The translations under genes and the position numbers were made by a program. The notes below the pieces were generated by a model. That model searched no databases. It worked only from the letters and a program-made list of their open reading frames with translations, and was not told the origin of the DNA. 64,000 bases of DNA from Aptenodytes patagonicus (Eukaryota; Chordata; Aves; Sphenisciformes; Spheniscidae): NCBI RefSeq assembly GCF_965638725.1, contig NC_134958.1:20553964-20617963 (forward strand), given 5' to 3'. Shown one piece after another: positions 26,977 to 39,200 of the stretch (the stretch's first letter is position 1; the number at the start of each line of letters is the position of its first letter).

Positions 26977-27273
26977 AATATTCCGATTCTGCCTGTTTAA
27001 AAAAAGAAAAAAAGAAGAAAAAGAAAAACCACAACCCAACAACCAACCATCTTTGCCAGAGTGCTTGGCCAGCAGTGAAGATAAAAATGTGACTGTTCCA
27101 AATATCCTGTAGATCACATGATGCTTCTGTCTCTTTGTGGACGAGAATTATTTCAGTACTTTCTGCTGAGTTCTAAGAAGCCATAATTAGAGGACAAAAG
27201 CCCCCAAAGTGCCTGAGATTCAGAAAGGCTGGACTGGCAAGTCATTTCTGATAACTGGCTCACAGAAACATCT

Positions 27274-27295
27274 TCAGATTCTTATGTGGAAAGTA
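27274..27295 (-). CDS. CIB-family gene terminal coding exon 6 (22 bp coding)
   Basis: T completes the split Ser, followed by ACT TTC CAC ATA AGA ATC TGA, giving STFHIRI and stop, identical to the C-terminus of vertebrate CIB2 and CIB3. The acceptor is excellent: a pyrimidine-rich run (CTTTTTCTTTCC) then TTTGCAG. The exon continues into 3' UTR below 27274. Finding the exact tail in frame, on the right strand and behind a strong acceptor makes this secure despite its length. Confidence 0.93.
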
Positions 27296-30200
27296 CTGCA
27301 AAGGAAAGAAAAAGATGAAGAGATACAAACACATTTGTCATTGCGCACAACATTTTCCTTAAAGTACAAAAAGGAAGGTGCTGTGTAATGAATCTGAATC
27401 TCTTCTCTCATGCTCTCAGGAAGATTTAAACATTCTGGGAGAAATTTCCGTCTTCTGAAAATGTTAGCTCAGGGGGGCAAGCTCAGCACTGGATTAAGCC
27501 AAATATAAGTTGACCTATTTATTGGATATACAGCAGAGCTAAATGTTTCCCAATTGCACTTTTCCTATGGCACAGCATGTGGGTTCCTAAACAAGTCAAA
27601 TTAGGCAGATAAATGCGTTGTTTCTCTTGCTAGGACCAAGAGATCCTGATTGTTACCTTCTTTCTATTTGCACTACGATACAGGCAAGCAGCATGCCTTA
27701 CTACTGCCATCAGTTTTCAGAAAAACTCCCAAGCATCTTAGCAAGACAGTAAAAGACAATTTAAAGAGGGCATGCTGAAAGTTCACTTTCTCTAGGTAGC
27801 AATCTCTGTTCAATGTCACAACAGCATAAAACGTATCTTTCTTTCTTGACTGAAATCAGAAGGGATTATTATGTATTTTTGTATGTAAATACTATAATTT
27901 TGATGCCTACAACGAAAGAAAACTTTAAAGGTTTGGAGTATTTGAAAGGCTGAAGAGTTCTGGATGTACAGTTTTTGGATTTTGTTTTACAAAAGAATGC
28001 TCTAACTTAATCACAGCTATTTGATTTGAATCAGGAATTCACTGAAGGAAGCTCTGTGGTATGTATTTCGAGGAGATCAAGTTTTATGTTCACCATGGTC
28101 CCTAGGAACTTCGTATCTAGGAATTTATTCAATCTGGGTGACATGGAAAGATATGATGTATAGCAGTCTGGCATACTAGCCTAAGTATTGTGAAAGAAAG
28201 CATACAGTGATGCAAAGAGCTTACCAGCAATAAGGTTTTAGAAAAAAAGAATTATAAACATCTTCTTGACAACTCAAGATATGTCTAGAGCTCCACATTA
28301 ATCCAAACTCTTGAAAATTTAAGTCCCACATAGGTAATATCTAGGAACTAAAAAATCCACAGCATTGTATGTGAAAACATTCTAGGCATGACTCCTTAAA
28401 AAAAAAATCCATCCAAATCCACTTCATTGGAAATCTATTTATTGGAAATTTTTTGTATTCCTATCAGAGTGTCTTTTGGCCTTTGGAGATTAAGCTTTTT
28501 ACTAAGAAGCAGCTGAAACATTCTGTGAAAAATACGGACAAAATTATTCCCTTCCACTGTTTTCTTGCTAAGCATCTCTTGCCAATTTGTCACTAGCTCT
28601 AATTTTAGTCCTTAAGAACTAGATAATCTGCATTTTGGGACAGGTACACATTTCCTATAAGAGAGCGTCTGTTACTTCAGCCTTAGGTAGGACTGGAGTC
28701 AGGACATCAACTGTTATATGGGTAAAGGCCCACAAAGGTGTCAGAAATACTGCATTTCCAGTGACATCTTTTTGTTTAATCTGTTGTTTCTCTGTCTAGT
28801 TCTGGCAGCTCCCAGGTGTTACTAATGCCATATTCTTCTCAAACTACATTTCAAATTGTTATAGTATGTTTCACCTTCAGGCATTCAAATAAGCTTAAAC
28901 TTCCAGGATGATTTATAAAACAATTTCCTGTGGAAAACGTAACCAGTCTTGTAGAACAGAACACTTAGCTAGTGCCAGTTCAGAGTGCTAATACTTCCAT
29001 TAAACTACAAGCAGCTTCTTAATGATAGCAATTTTGAGTGAAATAAACCTACTGGGATCAAATTTTCTGAACTAGCAAGTGTCATTATCATTTACAGCTT
29101 ACTCAAGCTTCCAGGATAACAGCCAAAAAGGTATATATCTTCTTCCCTGGTCAACAATTAGCAGTGTTTTCTTCTAGTCTTAAAAAAATTCCTCAACCAC
29201 AGCAGTGCAAATCAAGCAACAGACTTTACTGCATCTTCATTTGCTTGACAGCAGTACAAAGCTTGCAAAGGCTGTCTGTAGGAGATTAAACCTACACAGG
29301 GTCATGGAGTAAAGGTTTGAGAAACGAGTGATGAGATAAAGAAAATCAGCCAATGTACAATGGATGAACTTTAGCTCATACCAGGACAATATATGTGACC
29401 CAGCTAATCTCCTGGACCTGAAAGGAGAGGGAAGTTTCCATTTCCCTTGAAGCCAGGGATGGAAAAAAATCTGCCTTACATATACACATTGCTGCCTTGA
29501 ACATCAAGGAGACATCTTGATAACACGAGTTCACCATGTCACAGACATGGATCAAAATATATATTTTTAAACTGAGCAACTGGATGATCAGTCTTCCAAT
29601 ACTCGGTAGCCTGGTCCTTTGAGATCACCAGTATTGTTAGTGATCCCTCCCTTTCTATTTTCTCTTTACCTAATCTATAACAAGCTCTGTACTTTTCACT
29701 TCATCCCGCTTTTTACTCATCTTGCCCAGCACTCAGGTCTTTCCACCAATTTCCTCAGCTTCCCAAAACATCACAAACTTGCAAAAGAAAAATAATTATG
29801 ACAGTCATTCCAATAGCTACAGTGGCAAATATTCCTCTGTGCTACTTTCTCAGGAAACGACTGGATTGCACAGCATCCTCAGCTTGGAATTCTCAGTCAG
29901 CAGTTTGCAAGCCTCTACAACACAGCAGTAAAGTCAGTCATGGCACAGAAACTTCTGAAACTACAGCTTCTGCTGAGTCTTCAGATCTGCCTTCAATTCT
30001 TCACATTTGATCTCTGCTCTCTACCAGATTTGTAGGTACAGTACAGCCTTTTCATTGATTAAAGGAAACTCTACCTGACCCCAGCAGCTTCTATATGCAT
30101 AACAGTATAAAGAAAACATTTTCTTAGCTGGAAATATATGTAAACAAAATATTAGAATACCTACTCAGCTGAGACTCACCATAATGATGATATGTATCTG

Positions 30201-33200
30201 GTTCTAAAAGAGTTTCTGTTGATACACTTGATTAGTCAAGGAATGCCTGATATGTTTCTAATGTATAAAAGACATCCACACTGACTTTGTAGCATATCCT
30301 CTCGAGATGCTGATGTTTCTCAGGGTTCATAGGGATCATGTCCTCATACATCATTGTAGAATCATTTTGTTATAATGTCTTTCCTTAGAAATTTCATTTA
30401 TGAAAGAAATAAACTGTTCTGTGTTCTGCAGAGTTAAGTTCTTAAACACCATTAGCATTATCAGTCCAAATTTTGATCTATCTTAATTCTATCCTTATGT
30501 TTAGCCTTATTTCCTATGAAAATACAGTTTATTCAATCAGTCTAACTGTGAGCTTTGTTAATGCTCCACAGTAACTTCTGAATCCTTTGGCAGAATTCAA
30601 CATGTGACTGAAAGATGATTAAGTTTCTGCCAATTTCCTGCAAACAGGCAGCTGTGTAAAAAAGAGTCTCTAAGTGTTCCACTTCATAGAAAGATGCAAA
30701 ATAATTCCACACCTTTCCAGACATCGGAAAATCTACACAGATGAACCAGTCTTCACACCTCAGCTGCAGCAACTAAATGGAAACTAAACTCCTTCTCAGA
30801 TATTAGCCAACTGATCAGGAGACACAAGTCTGCAGAAACTAGAATTTAATAATTCCAACATTCCCAAAACAACTTACAATCACACTGTATACCTGCTTGC
30901 AGTCCAGATAATTGTTGGATTATTTATCTTCCCAGATGTTAGAACTTATCTGTTATTATCAATTATCACCAAACAGCAACACTACAAACTTAACAACTGT
31001 GTATGAACAAAGATTATGAAAAAAACTTTTTCAGGTTATCAAGCATTTACTATTAGACATAGTTAACCCAGACCACTGAAATTTGGGGAGAAATTAGACC
31101 TAGGTTTTAGCTTCAGCCTACTCTGCCAGTGGATTCAAGATTGAAATATGAATTCCTCCCAATCTGCGAGTATCTTATTTTGCTGGCTGGTTCACTGTAA
31201 TTTCTAAAAGAAGGTCTATCTTTGTATTACTTAAGTAACACCTTAACTATAAGTTTATGTAGAATGTTTTATTAATGTGGAAAAATAAAAAGTCATTGTC
31301 CTTTTCAAAAGGTCTCTTTAAATATGAAACGTGCAAGAAAAAGTGTCTTAAGATAACTGGGGTTTATCTACAGATTATTAGGAAGAAACTCAGCAACAAA
31401 AATAAACAAGATAGTTACAAAAAACCCCAACCTGATTAACAGTGGATCGAAGAAAGACTGCAGTAGTTAATAATTTTAATTGATTTTCTGCTAGCAGCAT
31501 GAACTGTACCACTATAATGTCCTCTAGCTCTCACCTTCTCAGCACAAAAGATCAATGTGTTTCCATGTATATTTGTAACACGTATACAATATTTACACAC
31601 ATTCCTATTCATACAGCATGGATCCTTGCTATAGGCTTCAGAACAATACGAATTTGAGCTTATAATAGATCAAAGTATTTTCCTGAAGAAACCACACAAA
31701 CAGGAAAAAAAAAAAGGAGATAATTAAAAGTCATTGAGCTCTTAGTCTTCAAGCTAGGAGAGAACTGGAGAAGAACTGGAGAGAACTTTTCTATGCTATA
31801 GAAAAGTAAACTGAGTTAGGGTAAGAAGTCATCCTCTAGTCAGCTCTCTGGTAAAGTACTTACGTCTGACATTTCTTGTATTACGCTACAGAGTGGTATC
31901 CTAAAAAACTCCCTGAAAATATCCAAGAGACTATCTTTTTCTTAAAACAATACCTGAGAAAGTCCGGTGCTTTGGAAATCATGTTTTCAAAATCTGCAAA
32001 TCCTAGTTTCCCATCACCATCCATGTCAGCTTCTTCTATCACTTTCTCGCAAACTAGAGTGATTTCTTCTGCTGTTAGCTCTTCTCGGGTCAGCTTATTG
32101 AGGGTTTTTTCCAAGTCTGATTTACAAATGAAGTTATCTGTGTTAAAATCTAAACAATAAAAGAACCAAAGAAAAGATCACCAACAACTCTCATACTCAT
32201 TTACTTAAAAAAAAAGGCAGGCATACAAAAGCATCCCAATACAGTACCATAGATCTTAAAGGCATAGATTGCTTTAAGCTCTCTGGGAGCCATTTCACTG
32301 AGCACAGAGAACATATCCACAAAATCATTGAAGCTGAGGCTCCCCTCTCCACCTTCTGAGAAAGATTCCACAATCCTTTCCTTGAAGGGATTCTCCTGTG
32401 AAAAACAGATATAGATATAGATATATTTTAGTGTTTGGAAGATGAAAAAACTTGCAGACTCCCTGTTAATAATTTTGAGTATTTAATTCCATGGTTGGCT
32501 CTTTGAAGACAACTTTTTTTCTTCCAAAATGCATCTAAAAATTTATATTTGCATGCTTTAGCAGAAAGCGTCAGCAGAACATGCTGCTGCATAGCACCAC
32601 TTCTCACCCGGATTTTCTCAGCTCCATTGTTATTCATTCTCTCTAAACTGGTGCTCATCTCATTTCTCCTGTGTGGAACACATGCTTTATAAATTTTAGG
32701 GTAACGGTACTAAAAGCGTGAAGATCATTTGCACCTAACAGGTTCCTGACAGGGTGTCAGACTGACATGGTCAGGAGGGTTACAGCTGCTACATTAAGAA
32801 GCTAGCACACATGAACAGGAGATGACAGGAGGGGAAGGAAACAGAGAGACCAAAGTGGAAAGCCAATGAAACAAACAGGGTCTTTATGCCTTCTGGTGGC
32901 ACCTGACTGAAGGTTGGAGGAAAAAATATTATTTATGAAACCACCTTAAAAATATCTGCATTCCACACCTGATTGATGTGGAACCATCAATCAACCATCA
33001 ACCAAACCATGTCTGTTTATTAAGGATGCAGAGGCACATCCCAGTAGAATCTTGTAGAGAAGTCTTTCATTTTCACTCTGATACACATCGATGCCTAACC
33101 CCTGGTTGAACTGACTACAAATTCCAGAGTTTTAAATGAAATTTCATCTCCACAGGAGATGATCCTAAGATCCTTTTCTAGCACCCACCAACCCAGCTGT

Positions 33201-36200
33201 GTCAAGGCTGCTCTGAACAAGACAATATTCTAAAACCATAAACACACAAGCAAGCATAAGAAAAGCTGCTTTAGTACTCTGAAGTCCAAAACAAGTATTT
33301 TTATAGTAATAAAACAAGATCTTTCTCAGAGCTATATAAAAACCCAAGATGAATTTGTAGCTACGTCTACAAAACTGGGAAAATCAATTCAATTTAGTTG
33401 AATATGAATAAAACACACAAAACATCATTTGGGCTGTGGGCAGCATCTCACCAAAGCTGTTCTACAAATCTTATCTGAAGCCAAGACACTGATTAACATA
33501 TTGATCTCCTATAAATGTAAACAGCTTTGGTGGTGGCATATCACGTTCATTATTTTTAATATGCATGCAGCATTTTATTTGGCTTTAAAAGAAGCAGTAT
33601 TGTGAGAGCTCAGAGCTCAAACATATATCCATTTAATTTCTTTTTTTCTGTAAGTTTTTTAGCTAACAGGTATTCATAAACCAGTAAGTTTAAATGAAAT
33701 TTCATAAACGAGCTATATTTGAGAGGTAAATGACCAGAAAATGCTATTTTTCAGTTTACTTGAATTCTTTCTTCGTAATTCACACAGAACATATGCATCC
33801 ACAGAACACATTTTCTGCATACCTGTGGAGACTAAAAAAATACAAGCAGTATGTACAAAGCAGACAGATTGACGTTTTATATTTATGTAGTATCCTTCAT
33901 CTTAAAGGAACATAAAGTACCTTACAAGATTTGGGCTATTTACCACTAATATGCAGCTGCCTCTGAAGTGAAATTCAACAACTGTTAAATGGTGTGCAGC
34001 AGCTTACAACAAGAGCTGAAGATAAAGATGTTCAACTGAAATCACAGGGGGAACTTGGAAGCATAATGAAATTTGTCACCCACACAGAGATAACATTTAA
34101 AATACATTTTGTTATAGCCTCAAAATAATGAAAAAGTTTTAAGGGTTCTTGTTAAAAGACAAGCATAACATACAAAAAGCTTAATTTCTCTAAGAGGAAT
34201 GTGAGGTGTGACTGTGCACATGGACATTTCAAAGAACATCCCGTTCCTGGAAAGCAGCCTTCCTTTTTTCTTCAGGTGATTGGTCAATGTGTAGATTCAC
34301 ACTACAGGATGACCCTTTGCAGCGTCTAGTTCCAGGATGCAGGTACAGAGAAATGGTCAGACATTTGGGTACAAGGCGTGGACTGATCAAGGCTATACCA
34401 CACGTACATACATTTGGCAAGTCATGTCACCTGGCACATTTAAGAACAGATTTCAGTGGCCATTCCAGCTGGAACTTTGAGATACTTTTTCACAGAAGCT
34501 ATACTGGCCATTCACATCCTCAGAGAGCATACCTGATTCTATCAGAAGGTTTCTATTTAATGAGAACAAAGCACTCAGGATACATCAACCATCTAATGGG
34601 TCTTGCAGTTTGAGCTCCAGGACTACTTCCATGGTAGAAATTAGTTGGAGTCTGCCAAAAGGCAAATATCCATCTAATGACAAACCATGTAAATGTGTGT
34701 GTCAGTCTTCTGAGGATGGGTGAGATCTGAGAAAGAGACATTGGAAGCGTAATTCTCTGAGACAATCAAGATTCAAAATTCAAAAAGTAACCATGACCAG
34801 AGATTTTAGCACTACTAAATGCCAAGATGTCTCCAGTCTTTCTGGCTGAGATAATGGCCAGGAATAAGGCTGTTTTAATGGATAGGTGAAGTAGGGACCA
34901 CAGAGCCATAGGCTCAAATAACAGCCCATTAAGGTAGTCAATACTAAATTCAAATTCTCCTGCAGGGTTCGATGACTGAAGTAATTCCACAATAGGGAGC
35001 ATGCCTACAGATTTCAAAGGGTAGGAGATTAACGAGCTCACTGTGCTCTGAGCTGAATATGTAAGGCTGAGCTCACTGTTCAGATGAAGATAAAACCAGG
35101 CCAAATAAAAATAAAAAAAGAAATTGAGTAGAAAAGAGGGATTCCTGAAAATAACAAGACAACAGGCTCGAAAAAGCAGCAGGGTCACATCTCTCAGGAG
35201 TCTCAGAATGAACACCCCCCCCCCGCCCCCCAAATTAGCCAGATAGCTGAGAGAAAGTCATTGTCAAAGGATATGCAATGATCATTCACATCATGTGCAT
35301 GATGTGTATAGGAGGTATAGCAGATTTGCATCTGCGGGTACTGCTAAGGCTAAAGTAACTGAGCTGAGTGCTTGGAAATATGCCTGTTTGTGATATGAAT
35401 ATACATACTGACACTCAGTGGAAAACAATTGATTCTATTGTTTCAAATTGTCAGTTTATTAATAAGCCAAAGTAAGATTCAGTTAGGCTGAAATACGTGA
35501 AAAAGGCCCACTTTCTTCCTAAAAAGCACATTAAAAAAATTGGTGTATCTGTTAAACGTTTAATATTAGAGAATGCTAAATATCAGAATAGACAAGAAAA
35601 CACGTTAGAAGAATTATCTTTTTTATTTCTAAAATACTATATTGCTTTCTTCAGAACAAACCTCATCAGAATTAAGTGTCATGGTAACAGTTGTCAACTG
35701 ACATCTTAGAGGCAGCATTGGGTAACAAACAGGGAGTACACAGATGCAAATATCCCTATCAGCAGTGAATATCAAACCCAGGACTTTCTGCATTAGAAAT
35801 GCTAGGCATGATCCCTCTGACTGAGAGATACTTATATACTCTATATAGAGTATATATAGAGTATATATAGAGTATATATACTTGTATATATAAGTATATA
35901 TATAGAGAGAGAGAGTATATATACTTATACTCTCTGAGTAAGTATATTGCAGTTGCATAAGATGAATTATCTATTTGGCATGTCAGAGATCTTGAAAATA
36001 TAGATGAATTAACAATGAATTAAATGGACCTAAGCATACTTCTTAAGTAACTCTTTGCCAAATAGATCTCTAAAACCTAAATGAAAAATAAAATCTTTCC
36101 TCATATTGATTTCTTTCCTTTAACTTTCTCATATTATGTGTCTTCAGGCAGTATATCTGTGGTTTACACAATGGAAAGTATTAGCTTACCTTCACAGATA

Positions 36201-39200
36201 CTTTTCACATCCTTTCTGTAATTTCATTACCTCTACTCTAAAGAGCACAGATTAGGGTTCCATCATATTTAAAGGAAAAGCCATAGGGGAAGGGAGTAAA
36301 GGGGAAAACGATACTGTTCCTTCCTAGATTGTTTTCCCTTAAGCACTAATTGTTTAAAAAAGTAATGCTTTTAAAACTAGAAACTTCCACTTGTCTTGTT
36401 AAAAAGCTTTTTCTGTCCTCTCACAATAAAAATGAGAGGGGAGACAGAAACAATAAAGAATTGTTACAGCTAAAACTCTGCTGTTTTGCAGATTGATGCT
36501 GCTGTAGGGGCTCGAGACAAGCCTCCTGAATGTGTCATCCATCCTTTTAACGATCACTTTTTCTACTCAGATAATTGTGTTTCTATACATTTTTGAACGT
36601 CATGTGGCATCTATTCCAACATACAGACCTAGAACACCATACAATAAAACATAACCATTAGTTTTCTAAGAAACTATTATAGGGTTTATTCCTGAGATTG
36701 CAGCTAAATCTTACCAAGTCACTTGCTATTTTCCCCTGTCCTCTAGTTTCCATCACAGGTTCTAGGAAAGCACTGCATTGCTCTTTTGCCCTATCCTTTT
36801 TGCAGCTTTAAAGCACTATTTTCACAAGCTGACTGCATTTTGGAAATAAGAGGTTGCAAGTAAAGCTGTAAGATAGGTCAAGATAACTAAGCTGGAGAGG
36901 CTGGACAGTCATTACAAAATGCTTCTCAGTTTGATATTCACAGAAACATGATGATCATTTTCTCTTTCGTATTTGGACGTAAGTCCCCACTGACATTAGG
37001 GAAGACATTTAAATGGACAAAGCAGTCTGCTTTGCAGACTACTGAAAGCCAGAATCCCTTTGGATGCTTTAATCGGGACTTGTTCAGAACTGATCAGAAT
37101 CATAGAATCACAGAATCACTAAGGTTGGAAAAGACCTCTAAGATCATCGAGTCCAACCGTCAACCCAACACCACCACCCACTAAACCATGTCCCTAAGTG
37201 CCTCATCTACTCGTCTTTTAAATACCTCCAGGGATGGTGACTCAACCACTTCCCTGGGCAGCCTGAAAGCAAACCTTTCTCAGATTTCAGGAGTTATTCC
37301 TAAAAAAATAGAAATTAACTCTTATCAGACAAACATTAATATAAAAATGCCTAAATTGTTCATTACCAGATCTCCATAGAAGAGGCTGGTGCTTTGGAAG
37401 GGAAGCATAATAAGTGCAACAGCAAATTGTCCCTGGAACAGATAAAAGCACATTTCTTTGTAGGTTTTTTTTCCTTTTCTTTGTCCTCAAAATCAGTAAA
37501 TTTTTTTTTTTCATGTGTAGATGATTATATTCATGTCATCAAACTTCTCCGCAGTGCCTACAGGGTACTGATTAAGAAAACCCTGCACAAACCAAGGCTA
37601 AGATACAGCTAAATTTATATGTTTACATTTAAAAAAAAAAGATCACGTCATTCTGTCAGAAAGCAGAAATATTAGACAGTTCAGCAATGAGCCTACCTCT
37701 TTACTGAAGGCTGCGCTATGGTCACAACAACCAAATATTCTGGTTGCATATGGACTTGCTTAAATATTACAGAACATAATAGTATATCATGGGCATATAA
37801 GGCATTTTAACAAAACCTGATTCACTAACTATAGCAGGAAACTGCAGTGAATACTGGTAAAGACCATCAAGCAGGTACAGATTTGGAGTTCAATGGAGAG
37901 AAAACTGCCCTCATTTACTACACTTGGAGGGCATACAGTTGATTGAGACTCACAGTCAAAAAGGGGCTTCAGAGAAGCAAGAAAAGTGGTCTGAAAGGGG
38001 TAAAACATCCCATCATAACTAGAAACAACTAACAGGATGCGGAGACAAGGAAGTTGGGATGAGCTGCAGATGAAGATTGGCCAGAGCAGGAGTGGGGACA
38101 TGGGAAGACTATCAACCTGCTCTCTCAGGTGTCATTGCCCATTACATGGAAAGCTTTGAAACTGAAGACTCATTGAAATGACTTCTAGAATTCCATCCTC
38201 TTAAAATTGTAGGAAGTGTTTTCATTTTATTTTGAAGCAACTCGCATGCATTCATGTTTAAACTTACCAAAAATAGGGTGCTAACATTGGTTCTGAAATG
38301 TGTGATCGATTCACTGTTCCCTGAGCGTCCTTCCTTTCTCCTGACTGATTGCTGTGCCTGCTGGTCATTCTGTTTCAGTAGTGTGTGGATTTATGAACTA
38401 CCTTACTCACCACTGCAGCTAATGACAAGGCCTGCGAGGATCAATGAAGTTACTGCGTGAGCCAAAAAAAGAAAGCAACAGACTGTAAAGCGAATGAAAC
38501 AAAAATGGTTCCCCTCCAGGAAGTCCTTTTATGACCAACTCCGGACAGAAGGATTGCTTTACACTACAATAACCAGAGACAGGCCATACACCAATTTGAA
38601 GATTCTGATAATTAGGGACGTATGTGTCACAAAGATGGCCACCCACCCACTTCTACAGATCATACGTCATCTCTGTCATCAGGTTACATTCCCACATCTA
38701 GCTCTGTGGAAGTGACAGGGATTATGTGAGCAAAATCAGTTTTGTTCTGAAATAAAATCATTTTCGCTTTCTATGTGGTCTCATTCTGAGCAGCCCATAT
38801 CATTGCTACAATTTTCCAATATTTATTGCTGCAATCTCACAGGTGCCTGTATGCCCTAAAGTTAATGTATTAGACTGCTGCCTGTGTAACCAAGATTGTC
38901 AAAATTAGAGAACAGAGACTGCAATGAAACAGATGGAGTGAACTAGATCTGTTAACTTCAGTGTAATGGTAGACCTAATAAACTTAAAGTATCTGCCCCT
39001 TCTTTATTATTTTATTATTTATTTATTTCTTGTCCTGACTTTCAACTTTTAAGAATCATGAGTTAGTGAATAATTCATTACCAATTAAAGTGAGTGACCA
39101 TCAGCATTTTTTTTTTTTTTTTAAACACTGGCTCAAAACATTAATGCGTGAGGTAAAGATCTTTCTTTATAGTAGCAGAATCTAATTTAGAAAAGTGCAT

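Larger units (their letters stand above)
20998..27273. other. 3' flank and presumed 3' UTR of the CIB gene
   Basis: Holds the paired 180-bp duplication, one amniote repeat relic at 24098, and the presumed minus-strand 3' UTR just below 27274. Two overlapping minus-strand open frames near 22062-22533 look mildly protein-like but belong to no family I can name. Confidence 0.55.

Noticed and set aside
34766..35233. A 155-codon minus-strand frame as an intact gene starting MGGGGG.
   Set aside because: The start is produced by a poly-C tract, and the recombinase-like part needs a frame change, so it is a relic, not a gene.
36492..36596. A good plus-strand acceptor (CTGCTGTTTTGCAG) followed by about 34 open codons and a stop, inside intron 3.
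   Set aside because: No donor-linked upstream exons, no recognised protein and an ordinary open length for chance; weaker than the candidate at 8951.
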